From Betaproteobacteria bacterium (GTDB taxonomy: Bacteria; Pseudomonadota; Gammaproteobacteria; Burkholderiales; Usitatibacteraceae), in contig JADKJR010000007.1 in assembly GCA_016720925.1 (NCBI GenBank), positions 186,001 through 250,000 of the forward strand: 64,000 nucleotides of DNA, given 5' to 3'. Position numbers and translations under genes: made by a program. This document shows, piece after piece, positions 1 to 8,377 of the stretch (position 1 is its first letter; the number at the start of each line of letters is the position of its first letter). Below the pieces are notes generated by a model that saw only the letters and a list, made by a program, of their open reading frames with translations, did not search any database and was not told the DNA's origin.

Positions 1-524
1 AACAGCGACAGTTCCTTGATCAGCTTGCGGTAAATCTCCGCCAGTTTGCTGTTGCCGGCCAATTCCACCAAACGATCGTGAAACTTAAGGTTCAGCAGGT
101 GATAGTGATACGCGTCTTTATCTTTGACCGCCTTTTCCATCGCATCGACCATGCCGCGAATTTCTTTCAATTGCGCCGGGGTAATGTTTTCCGCGAGTTT
201 GCGGCCGACCAACTCGTCCATGGCTGCGCGCAGGTCAAAAATCTCGATCGCTTCTTCGACCGGGATATCGCGTACAAAAACACCGCGATTCTTGGTGATG
301 CGTACCAATCCTGCTTCCTCCAGCATGCGAAAAGCTTCGCGCAGGGGGCCCCGCGAAATACCCAGTTTGGCGGCAATGGTCAACTCGGTCAGTTTCTCGC
401 CGGGCGCGAGTTGTCCCGACAGAATCATGCGCTCCAGTTCGCCGTGCACCACGTTGACCAACGAGCTGGTCTGGAGCAGGGTGATAGTGGGATGAGCGGA
501 AGTTGGTGCGGTGTCTGGAATCAT
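1..524 (-). CDS. phnR: GntR-family (FadR/FCD) regulator of phosphonate use, partial at its 3' end
   Basis: The gene starts with ATG at 524 and runs off the left edge, leaving about 174 residues. An N-terminal winged helix-turn-helix (about residues 20-85, with the GntR-type helix ISRGPLREAFRMLEEAG) is followed by the start of an alpha-helical FCD ligand-binding domain (from about residue 95, with DLRAAMDELV). This is the FadR branch of GntR, not the UTRA branch of the Salmonella PhnR. It matches the phosphonate-associated regulators found beside AEP transport genes in Burkholderia-type loci. It is divergent from phnS, and the 240-bp gap holds a GntR-like palindrome and a promoter, so it probably represses or activates the phn operon in response to AEP or a catabolite. 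The family is certain; the ligand is inferred from the neighbours. Confidence 0.85.
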   Translation of the reverse strand, partial: MIPDTAPTSAHPTITLLQTSSLVNVVHGELERMILSGQLAPGEKLTELTIAAKLGISRGPLREAFRMLEEAGLVRITKNRGVFVRDIPVEEAIEIFDLRAAMDELVGRKLAENITPAQLKEIRGMVDAMEKAVKDKDAYHYHLLNLKFHDRLVELAGNSKLAEIYRKLIKELSL

Positions 525-554
525 TACGATAAATAATAGCCCGATATCCATGGA

Positions 555-571
555 TTGTCTACAGTCGACAA
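555..571. promoter_or_regulatory. Candidate GntR/FadR operator palindrome
   Basis: TTGTC and GACAA form inverted 5-bp arms around a 7-bp centre in the gap between the divergent regulator and phnS. FadR-type regulators bind short TGTnnnnnACA-like palindromes, and this one sits just upstream of a good -35 box. A second symmetric element, ATCGAT-GA-ATCGAT, lies at 590-603 and overlaps the spacer and -10 region. Binding is inferred from position and symmetry only. Confidence 0.45.
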
Positions 572-578
572 AAAACAG

Positions 579-608
579 TTGACATCAGAATCGATGAATC
601 GATAGACT
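579..608 (+). promoter_or_regulatory. Candidate sigma-70 promoter of the phn operon
   Basis: A perfect TTGACA at 579-584 is followed, after 18 bp, by TAGACT at 603-608 (4 of 6 matches to TATAAT). It lies about 160 bp upstream of the phnS start, which leaves a long 5' leader. Its overlap with the ATCGAT repeat suggests repression by the adjacent GntR protein. Confidence 0.45.
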
Positions 609-765
609 CAAAATTACCTCAGCGCGTCCGCACGCATTTCTCGCTGTCGTTTACACTTCCCCTGTTAGCGCACTTGCATGCGTCGTGTCATGGCGGCGTT
701 GTCACGGTGCTGACATGGTTTTGTCGCATAGTCATGAACTTTGGTCCGAACGAAAGGGGTTTTGC

Positions 766-1806
766 ATGAAATACGCTTGGATAAAAACCGCATTGGCATC
801 CGTTGTGGGATTGACGTTGGCGTCGGCGGCGTGGGCACAGAAAACACAGTTGCTCGTGTATACCGCGCTTGAAACAGACCAGCTGAAGGCTTACGAGCAA
901 GGCTTCAACAAGGAATATCCGGACATCGAGATCAAGTGGGTTCGCGATTCGACCGGCGTGATCACCGCCAAGTTGCTTGCCGAAAAGGGCAATCCGCAAG
1001 CCGATGCCGTGATGGGGGTCGCTGCTTCTAGCCTTGCGTTGCTGGATTCAAATGGCATGTTGGCGCCGTATGCGCCGTCAAATCTTGCTGCGATCACGGC
1101 AAAATACCGCGACAAGAAAAATCCTCCCGCCTGGTTTGGCATGGATGTTTGGGGCGCGACCATTTGCTTCAATACCGTTGAAGCGGCGAAGAAAAATCTA
1201 CCCAAGCCTGAAACCTGGCAGGACCTGACCAAACCAATTTATAAGGGACAGATCGTCATGCCTAATCCTGCTTCATCCGGAACTGGCTTTTTTGACGTGA
1301 CCGCGTGGCTCACGCTATGGGGCGATGACAATGGAAAGGGCGGCGGCTGGAAGTTCATGGACGGATTGCATGAGAACATCGCGCAATACACGCACTCCGG
1401 ATCCAAACCATGCACGCTCGCCGGAAGCGGTGAGTACCTGATGGGAATATCTTTTGAGTACCGTGCCAACAGCAACAAAGCCAAAGGCGCGCCAATCGAC
1501 TTGGTGTTTCCAAAAGAGGGTTTGGGCTGGGACCTGGAATCTTTCGCTATTCACAAGGGAACGAAGAAACTCGATGCGGCTAAAAAGCTGGCGGACTGGG
1601 CCTCGAGCAAGAATGCCGCTTTGTTGTATGGCAAGAATTTCGCCATCACAGCTGTGCCTGGCGTCGCGGAGCCGCTGGCAAATGTTCCCAAAGATTATGA
1701 ATCTCGCCTCGTCAACGTGGATTTCGCATGGGCCGCCAACAATCGCGAGAAAATACTGGCCGAATGGACCAAGCGCTACGACAGCAAATCTGAACCAAAG
1801 AAGTAA
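766..1806 (+). CDS. phnS: 2-aminoethylphosphonate ABC transporter, periplasmic binding protein
   Basis: This 346-residue extracellular solute-binding protein is of the iron/AEP-binding type. I chose ATG 766 because it is preceded by a GAAAGGGG ribosome site at 751-758 and opens a clear Sec signal peptide (positive MKYAWIK, hydrophobic core, AWAQ cleavage near residue 26). A longer open frame to 685 would bury that signal. The mature protein starts KTQLLVYTALETDQ, typical of the PhnS2 group that feeds AEP to PhnT/PhnU. It is the first gene of the operon and lies 5 bp before phnT. The family and the locus agree on AEP as substrate; related phosphonates cannot be excluded. Confidence 0.88.
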   Translation: MKYAWIKTALASVVGLTLASAAWAQKTQLLVYTALETDQLKAYEQGFNKEYPDIEIKWVRDSTGVITAKLLAEKGNPQADAVMGVAASSLALLDSNGMLAPYAPSNLAAITAKYRDKKNPPAWFGMDVWGATICFNTVEAAKKNLPKPETWQDLTKPIYKGQIVMPNPASSGTGFFDVTAWLTLWGDDNGKGGGWKFMDGLHENIAQYTHSGSKPCTLAGSGEYLMGISFEYRANSNKAKGAPIDLVFPKEGLGWDLESFAIHKGTKKLDAAKKLADWASSKNAALLYGKNFAITAVPGVAEPLANVPKDYESRLVNVDFAWAANNREKILAEWTKRYDSKSEPKK

Positions 1807-1811
1807 TCAAG

Positions 1812-2903
1812 ATGACGGGTACGGACCGCGCGAAAACAAACGCTGTACCCGCGCTTGAATTGTCCGGCATTCATAAGGACTTTGGCACTTTCCAGGCTTT
1901 AAGAAACATCGAACTCACCGTCTATCGCGGTGAGTTCGTTTGTTTTCTGGGGCCGTCGGGATGTGGCAAGACGACGCTGCTGCGCATCATTGCCGGACTG
2001 GAAGTACAGACGTCCGGCACGATTCGGCAATCCGGACGTGATATATCGCGGCTGCCGCCGGCGAACCGTGATTACGGTATTGTTTTTCAGTCGTACGCGC
2101 TGTTTCCCAATCTGACGATTTTCGATAACGTTGCTTACGGATTGGTCAATCGGCATGTGGCGCGTGCGGATATCGGAACAAGGGTCAATGAACTACTGAA
2201 ATTGGTTGGACTACCGGGCAGTGGCGGCAAATTTCCGAGCCAATTGTCAGGCGGCCAACAGCAGCGCATTGCGCTGGCACGCGCAATCGCAACGTCACCA
2301 GGACTACTGTTGCTGGATGAGCCTTTGTCGGCGCTTGATGCGCTGGAGCGCGTGCGCTTGCGCCAGGAAATCCGCTCGTTGCAGCAGCGCCTCGGCATTA
2401 CGACGATCATGGTCACGCACGATCAGGAAGAAGCGCTCTCCATGGCCGATCGCATCGTCGTCATGAATCACGGCGTGATAGAACAGGTGGGTTCGCCGAT
2501 GGAAATCTATCGCGAGCCGGCTTCGTCGTTTGTGGTCGATTTTGTCGGCAAAGCGAATGTGCTGGAAGGCATGATTACGGCCCCCGGTAAACTCAAGCTG
2601 GGCGGCCATGTACTCGACTGCACACAATGTATCGACGTCGGCCGCGCGGTTCGCACTTATCTGCGCCCGGAAGATATCGTTGCGCGCCCCATCGAGCAAG
2701 GGGATCCCAACGTGATTGACGCGTCGATCGACAAAGTGGAGTTCCTCGGTTCGTACTGCCTTGTTCGTGTCTCCACGATTGCCTTTCCCATGGCGCTCAC
2801 GGTCTACCTGTCGCTTAATTTTCTGGCGGAGCATGGACTTGAGGCCGGCAGCCAGCTCAAACTCAAGATCCTGACCGAACGCTTGCGCATGTTTGGAGCA
2901 TAG
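1812..2903 (+). CDS. phnT: 2-aminoethylphosphonate ABC transporter, ATPase subunit
   Basis: This is a 363-residue ABC ATPase. Walker A GPSGCGKT is at about residues 47-54. Q-loop, signature LSGGQQQR and Walker B LLLLDEP with the D-loop SALD all follow in order. A C-terminal TOBE-like domain (about residues 280-360) resembles the spermidine/iron importer ATPases. It energises uptake through the fused permease encoded next. It lies 5 bp after phnS and ends just before the TTG start of phnU, so translation is probably coupled. Nothing is broken, and all catalytic motifs are present. Confidence 0.9.
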   Translation: MTGTDRAKTNAVPALELSGIHKDFGTFQALRNIELTVYRGEFVCFLGPSGCGKTTLLRIIAGLEVQTSGTIRQSGRDISRLPPANRDYGIVFQSYALFPNLTIFDNVAYGLVNRHVARADIGTRVNELLKLVGLPGSGGKFPSQLSGGQQQRIALARAIATSPGLLLLDEPLSALDALERVRLRQEIRSLQQRLGITTIMVTHDQEEALSMADRIVVMNHGVIEQVGSPMEIYREPASSFVVDFVGKANVLEGMITAPGKLKLGGHVLDCTQCIDVGRAVRTYLRPEDIVARPIEQGDPNVIDASIDKVEFLGSYCLVRVSTIAFPMALTVYLSLNFLAEHGLEAGSQLKLKILTERLRMFGA

Positions 2904-2904
2904 A

Positions 2905-4632
2905 TTGTCCGCGGTCAACCAGTCATATGCCGTCAACGCCATGCCCGTCACACAACGTGTGCACTGGACGGATCGTATCGGACATGCGGTACTGCTGTTG
3001 ATCGCGCTCGTGCTGCTGGTGTTCTTGGCAGCGCCGCTGGCGGCGATCCTGATGCAGAGCGTTGAAGGCAAGGATGGCGCATTCGTCGGCCTGGAAAATT
3101 TTGTTTCCTACATGCAGACGCCGGCGCTGAAACAATCGCTTTGGAACAGCATATGGGTGTCCTGCGTGGTCACGCTGGTAGCGGTGCCATTTGCTTTCCT
3201 GTTTGCTTATGCGCTTACGCGAAGCTGCATGCCGTTCAAGGGCCTGTTCCGCACCATAACGCTGACACCATTATTGGCGCCATCGCTGCTTTCCGCCATA
3301 TCCTTCACGTACTGGTTCGGGAACCAAGGGATGCTCAAAGACGCCATGAAGGCCGTTGGCATCGCATCGATTTACGGTGCACCGGGAATTGTCCTGTCGG
3401 AAATCTTTAGTGTGTTCCCGCATGCGCTGATGATACTTGTCACAGCGCTTTCATTGGCGGATGCACGCCTTTACGAGGCCGCCGACGCGATGGGCACAAC
3501 TGCTTCGCGAAAATTTTTTACCATCACTTTGCCAGGCGCCAAGTACGGCTTGATCAGCGCGGCCATGGTGACCTTTACGCTGGTCATGACCGACTTCGGC
3601 ATTCCCAAGGTGATCGGCGGAAATTTCAACGTGCTCGCCACCGATATTTTCAAGTTGGTGATTGGACAACAGGATTTTCAGAAAGGCGCTGTCGTCGGCC
3701 TGATCCTGCTGGCGCCGGCGTTGCTGACTTTCTTCGTCGATCGCGTCGTGCAGCGTAAGCAGACATCCATGCTGACGGCGCGTGCGGTGCCGTTTTCGCC
3801 GACGCCGAGCCGCGGGTTTGACATTGCCATGACGCTTTACTGCGCACTTGTCGGCGCATGGATGTTTTCGGTGCTGGGAATGGCGATCTTTGCATCGTTC
3901 GTAAAATTCTGGCCGTATGATCTTTCCATGAGCCTGCGACATTACGTATTCGGCTTGGTCGATGGTGAGGTTGGCATGGCTTTCCTCAATAGCCTCAAAC
4001 TAGCCAGTGGGACGGCGGTAATCGGCACGGCGATCGTATTTGTTGGTGCCTACCTCATCGAGAAAACCCGCGGCTTGCAGGCGATGCGTCCGATCGTCCA
4101 GTTACTGGCGCTGATGCCGATGGCCGTACCGGGGCTGGTGCTTGGCCTCGGATATATTTTCTTCTTCAATAGCGCAGAAAACCCTTTAGACAACCTGTAC
4201 CACACGCTTACCTTGCTGGTGATGTGCACAATCGTCCATTTCTACACCACGGGACACCTCACTGCCGTGACGGCATTGAAATCGCTCGACGCCGAATTTG
4301 AAGCCGTATCGGCGTCGCTCAAGGTGCCGTTTTACAAGACATTCTGGCGGGTCACGTTACCAATTTGCACGCCGGCGCTGCTGGATATTGCCCGGTATTT
4401 CTTCATCAATGCCATGACCACGATTTCTGCCGTGGTGTTCCTCTATTCACCCGACACCAAGGTTGCGGCCATCGCAATTCTCAACCTCGACGAGTCAGGT
4501 GATATTGGTGCCGCGGCTGCGATGGCTGTGCTTATTGCCGCTGCGTCAACCACCGCCACGCTGTTGTTCATGGCATTTGGCTGGCTGGTGAATCGGCATA
4601 CGCAGGCTTGGCGGCGACCCGCGTCAACGTAA
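2905..4632 (+). CDS. phnU: 2-aminoethylphosphonate ABC transporter, fused permease
   Basis: This permease of about 575 residues contains two binding-protein-dependent transport domains in one chain, with around twelve membrane segments. The EAA-type cytoplasmic loops are seen near YEAADAMG and FEAVSASL. Single-chain double permeases are normal for this AEP transporter group. I prefer a TTG start at 2905 because GGAG lies at 2895-2898. An upstream TTG at 2893 and an ATG at 2941 are alternatives, but neither has a better ribosome site. It follows phnT with a 1-bp gap and works with PhnS and PhnT in the inner membrane. Confidence 0.87.
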   Translation: MSAVNQSYAVNAMPVTQRVHWTDRIGHAVLLLIALVLLVFLAAPLAAILMQSVEGKDGAFVGLENFVSYMQTPALKQSLWNSIWVSCVVTLVAVPFAFLFAYALTRSCMPFKGLFRTITLTPLLAPSLLSAISFTYWFGNQGMLKDAMKAVGIASIYGAPGIVLSEIFSVFPHALMILVTALSLADARLYEAADAMGTTASRKFFTITLPGAKYGLISAAMVTFTLVMTDFGIPKVIGGNFNVLATDIFKLVIGQQDFQKGAVVGLILLAPALLTFFVDRVVQRKQTSMLTARAVPFSPTPSRGFDIAMTLYCALVGAWMFSVLGMAIFASFVKFWPYDLSMSLRHYVFGLVDGEVGMAFLNSLKLASGTAVIGTAIVFVGAYLIEKTRGLQAMRPIVQLLALMPMAVPGLVLGLGYIFFFNSAENPLDNLYHTLTLLVMCTIVHFYTTGHLTAVTALKSLDAEFEAVSASLKVPFYKTFWRVTLPICTPALLDIARYFFINAMTTISAVVFLYSPDTKVAAIAILNLDESGDIGAAAAMAVLIAAASTTATLLFMAFGWLVNRHTQAWRRPAST

Positions 4633-4673
4633 AAATTACTGTGTCGAAAGAACAGGAAGAAAGGGAAGTTGTC

Positions 4674-5791
4674 ATGGATCGCGATCGAATACTCCTCACG
4701 CCGGGGCCGCTCACCACGAGCCTGCGAACCAAACTTGCGATGCTTCGCGACTGGGGTTCCTGGGATGCCGAATTCAACGCCATCACGGCACGCATTCGCC
4801 GGCAACTACTGGAAATCATTCACGGTAGTGAATCACACGTTGTGGTGCCATTACAAGGTAGCGGCACATTCTCGGTCGAGGCGGCGGTCGCCACGCTGGT
4901 GCCGCGCCATGGTCACGTGCTGGTGCTTGACAACGGTGCCTACTGCAAACGTTTCGGGAAACTCTCCACGCTGATGGGGCGCCGCACCACAATCCTCGAG
5001 CGCGCCGAGGACGAACCGGTATCTGCGGAAGAACTCGACGCCCGATTGCAGAAGGACCCGTCGATCACCCATGTCGGTTTGATCCACTGCGAAACCGGTA
5101 CCGGTGTGCTTAATCCGTTGCAGGCCGTCAGTGATGTGTGCAAGCATCACGGCAAAGGATTGATCATCGATGCCATGAGTTCATTCGCGGCCATCGACAT
5201 TGACGCCAGGAAAGTGCAATTCGACGCCTTGATTGCTGCCAGCGGCAAATGCCTGGAAGGTGTCCCAGGCATGGGTTTTGTATTCATTCGCAAGGCAGTT
5301 TTGGAAGCGTGTGCGGGAAACTCGCATTCGCTGGCCATGGACCTCTTCGACCAGCATGCGTACATGGAAAAGACCACGCAATGGCGTTTTACGCCGCCGA
5401 CTCATGTGGTAGCTGCCCTCGCCGAGGCGCTCGCCCAGTTCGAGGAAGAGGGCGGACAGCCGGCGCGCCTGGGGCGCTACACCGATAACTATCAGACACT
5501 GGTGACGGGCATGGGAGCGCTAGGTTTCAAGCCTTTCCTGCGCGCAGAAATTCAGGCACCGATCATTGTCACTTTTCACGCGCCAGCCGATCCTGCGGCT
5601 ATCAGTTCAAGAAGTTTTATGAGGCCGCCAAGGACCGGGGATTCATTCTCTATCCGGGCAAGCTTACCAAGCTTGAAACATTTCGTGTCGGTTGCATCGG
5701 CGCAATTGGTCGAAATGAAATTCAGCAAGCGGTCAATGCGGTGGCAGATTCATTGCGGGCGATGGGGATTGCAGATGGCCAGCCGGGCTGA
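4674..5791 (+). pseudogene. phnW: 2-aminoethylphosphonate--pyruvate transaminase, frameshifted near its 3' end
   Basis: This is a PLP-dependent class V aminotransferase that converts AEP plus pyruvate to phosphonoacetaldehyde plus alanine. The N terminus (RILLTPGPLTTS, then DWGSWD) and the active-site segment IAASGKCLEG are diagnostic of PhnW. ATG 4674 follows AAGGGA. The frame is correct up to about 5595, where HAPADPA is read. The conserved tail (GFILYPGKLTKLETFRVGCIG) then continues in another frame to TGA 5789-5791. The first frame instead runs on into nonsense to 5876 and overlaps the next gene. A one-base change near TGCGGCTAT would restore it. It is either an inactivating mutation or a sequence error. 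Confidence 0.82.
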
Positions 5792-5859
5792 CCGCTCGCG
5801 TTTCAACAAGCAAAGCATTCCGGAGCGATTGTTGCCGGAGCAAAAAATCAGGAGAAGTC

Positions 5860-7224
5860 ATGGCCACAAAAAGTAAGTCGCATCCCGCACTTGACGCGAT
5901 CCACAAGTCTGGCGCGACGAAGGTGAAGGTCGCCGTATCGGACATTGATGGCATCCTGCGCGGCAAATACCTGCACAAGGACAAGTTCTTTGGCGCTGCG
6001 GAGAGCGGCTTCGGTTTTTGCGATGTCGTGCTGGGCTGGGATTCTAGCGACAACTGTTACGACAATGCAAAGCTGACGGGTTGGCAACACGGGTTTCCGG
6101 ACGTCAATGCGAAACTCGATCTCGACACGCACCGTCAAGTGCCTTGGGACGGCGGCGTCGATTTTTTTCTGGGTGAATTCGTGAAAGCGGACGGCAGCCC
6201 TTATCCCGCGTGTCCACGGCAAGTCTTGAGAAAAGTGCTGAAGCACGCGGAGAAACTTGGCGTGCAACCCATGTGCGGCCTCGAGTTCGAGTGGTTCAAT
6301 TTTGCCGAGACGCCGCAGACATGGGCGGCCAAAAAGGGTGTTGGCCCGGAACCCATTACTCCCGGCATGTTCGGCTATTCGCTGCTGCGCATGAATCACA
6401 GCCAGGAATATTTCAATGCGCTGATGGATGAAATGCTGGCGTTCCGCGTACCGATTGAAGGCTTGCATACGGAGACCGGTCCCGGCGTTTTCGAGGTGGC
6501 CATCATGTTCAGCGAGGCGCTGGAAGCCGCCGACCGCGCCATCCTCTTCAAGACCGGCGCGAAAGAAATCGGCGCGAGTTTCGGCATCATGCCGAGCTTT
6601 ATGGCCAAGTGGAGTGCGCAGTATCCCGGTTGCAGCGGGCACATTCACCAGAGCCTGTCTGACGGCAAAAAGAACCTGTTTTACGACGCGAAGAACGACC
6701 GTTCCATGAGTAAGCTATTTGAAAGCTATCTTGCCGGGCAGGTCGCCTGTCTGATGGAATTTGCCCCGATGTTCTGGCCAACCATCAACAGCTACAAGCG
6801 GCTGGTGGACGGCTTCTGGGCGCCAGTCAAGCCGACGTGGGGACTGGACAATCGTACCGCGAGCTTCCGCGTCATCGCCGGCAGCCCCAAGGCCACGCGC
6901 CTCGAAACACGTTGTCCGGGTGCTGACATCAATCCCTATCTGGCCGTCGCCGCGGTTATTGCCGCCGGGCTGCATGGCGTTGAGAAGGGCCTGAAGTTGA
7001 CGACACCTCCGATCACGGGCACTAATCAGGGAGCTGAGAATATTCCGCGTGCGCCACGCACGCTGATTGAGGCAACTCGCAATTTCCAGAAATCCGCTAT
7101 TGCCCGCGACTGGCTGGGGGATGATTTCGTCGATCACTTTGCCGCCACCCGCGAATGGGAATGGCGCCAATGGCTGGATTGCGTGACCGATTGGGAACTG
7201 AAACGCTACTTCGAGATCATCTGA
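5860..7224 (+). CDS. Glutamine-synthetase-like amine ligase (GlnA/PuuA family)
   Basis: This 454-residue member of the glutamine synthetase superfamily has a beta-grasp N domain (SDIDGILRGKYL), the metal-binding GLEFEWFNF block, the ETGPGVFEVA block, the ammonia/metal loop SGHIHQSL and the ATP-site segment NSYKRLVDGFWAP. It lacks the adenylylation-site context and length of housekeeping GlnA, so it is probably a gamma-glutamyl-amine or related ligase like PuuA. ATG 5860 has AGGAG 5 bp upstream. Its stop overlaps the start of the alcohol dehydrogenase gene (TGATG). Between phnW and two aldehyde/alcohol enzymes it might glutamylate AEP or an AEP-derived amine; that role is inference. Confidence 0.8.
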   Translation: MATKSKSHPALDAIHKSGATKVKVAVSDIDGILRGKYLHKDKFFGAAESGFGFCDVVLGWDSSDNCYDNAKLTGWQHGFPDVNAKLDLDTHRQVPWDGGVDFFLGEFVKADGSPYPACPRQVLRKVLKHAEKLGVQPMCGLEFEWFNFAETPQTWAAKKGVGPEPITPGMFGYSLLRMNHSQEYFNALMDEMLAFRVPIEGLHTETGPGVFEVAIMFSEALEAADRAILFKTGAKEIGASFGIMPSFMAKWSAQYPGCSGHIHQSLSDGKKNLFYDAKNDRSMSKLFESYLAGQVACLMEFAPMFWPTINSYKRLVDGFWAPVKPTWGLDNRTASFRVIAGSPKATRLETRCPGADINPYLAVAAVIAAGLHGVEKGLKLTTPPITGTNQGAENIPRAPRTLIEATRNFQKSAIARDWLGDDFVDHFAATREWEWRQWLDCVTDWELKRYFEII

Positions 7225-8363
7225 TGACTATCACCAAATTTTCCTTCCCCACCACCATTCACTTCGGTCCTGGTGCCCGCAAGCTGGTCGGCGAGCATTT
7301 GAGCAGCATGGGCTTGATGCGGCCGCTGATCGTGACCGACAAAGGGCTGGCGGCTTTGCCACTGATCGCGGAAATGCCGGCCGCGTTGAAAGCCGACGGA
7401 TTGTCCCCTGCCGTATATGCCGGTATCTGGGGCAATCCCACCGGCAGCCAGGCAATGAACGGTGCTGCTGCATACAAGACCCACAATGCTGATTGTGTTG
7501 TCGGTATAGGGGGAGGGGCCGCACTGGACGTAGCCAAGGTCGTCGGCCTCATGGCGACCCACCCTGGCGACGTGATGGAGTATGTCTGGGATCATTCGCA
7601 GGTGCGCGATATCAATCGACCGTTACCGTACTTCATCGCTTTGCCCACGACTTCCGGTACCGGCAGTGAAGTTGGCCGTAGCAGTGTCATCAGCGAAGAA
7701 GACACTCATGTCAAACGCGTCATTTTCTCACCGCAGATTCTGGCGAAAGCTGTGTTCGCCGACCCGGAACTTACGCTCGGCCTGCCCGCGCATGTCACGG
7801 CGGCGACGGGCATGGATGCGCTCACCCATAACGTAGAGAGTTACCTTTCCCCTGCGTACCATCCGCTGTGCGACGGCATTGCACTCGAAGGTACGCGCAT
7901 TGCAGCGCGTGCGCTGGTGACCGCCGTTCGCGAACCCGGCAATGTTGATGCGCGTGCCGACATGATGATGAGTTCCATGATGGGGGCCATCGCATTCCAG
8001 AAAGATCTGGGTGCCGTGCATTCCTGCGCGCACGCACTGGGGACCGTGTGCGATTTACATCACGGCCTTGCCAACGCGCTCATGATCGATACGGTAATGG
8101 CGTGGAATTTTGAGGCGGTGCCGGCAAAGTTTGACGAACTTGCACATGCTGCAGGCGTCGAAGGGGGTGGCGCTGCATTTGTGCCGTGGCTCAAAAGCCT
8201 CAAGCAACAAGTCGGCATCGCGTCGAACTTGTCCGCGGCGGGTGTCACAGCCGAACACATGCCGCGTTTGGTGAAAATTGCTACGAGCGATATTTGCCAT
8301 CAAACCAATCCGCGGCCGTGTACGTCCGCCGATTTTGAACGACTCTTCACGCAAGCTCTCTGA
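7224..8363 (+). CDS. Iron-containing alcohol dehydrogenase associated with phosphonate use
   Basis: This 379-residue group III (Fe-type) alcohol dehydrogenase has the NAD-binding loop GIGGGAALDVAK, the PTTSGTGSE motif, and metal ligands in DALTH, HSCAH and HHGLANA. ATG 7224 overlaps the stop of the upstream ligase gene, and a longer frame to 7155 only reads over that gene. Fe-type dehydrogenases of this kind recur in Burkholderia-type AEP operons. It probably interconverts an alcohol and an aldehyde derived from the phosphonate, such as phosphonoacetaldehyde or acetaldehyde. The substrate cannot be read from the sequence. The aldehyde dehydrogenase gene begins 14 bp downstream. Confidence 0.85.
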   Translation: MTITKFSFPTTIHFGPGARKLVGEHLSSMGLMRPLIVTDKGLAALPLIAEMPAALKADGLSPAVYAGIWGNPTGSQAMNGAAAYKTHNADCVVGIGGGAALDVAKVVGLMATHPGDVMEYVWDHSQVRDINRPLPYFIALPTTSGTGSEVGRSSVISEEDTHVKRVIFSPQILAKAVFADPELTLGLPAHVTAATGMDALTHNVESYLSPAYHPLCDGIALEGTRIAARALVTAVREPGNVDARADMMMSSMMGAIAFQKDLGAVHSCAHALGTVCDLHHGLANALMIDTVMAWNFEAVPAKFDELAHAAGVEGGGAAFVPWLKSLKQQVGIASNLSAAGVTAEHMPRLVKIATSDICHQTNPRPCTSADFERLFTQAL

Positions 8364-8377
8364 GCAAGACTGGACTT

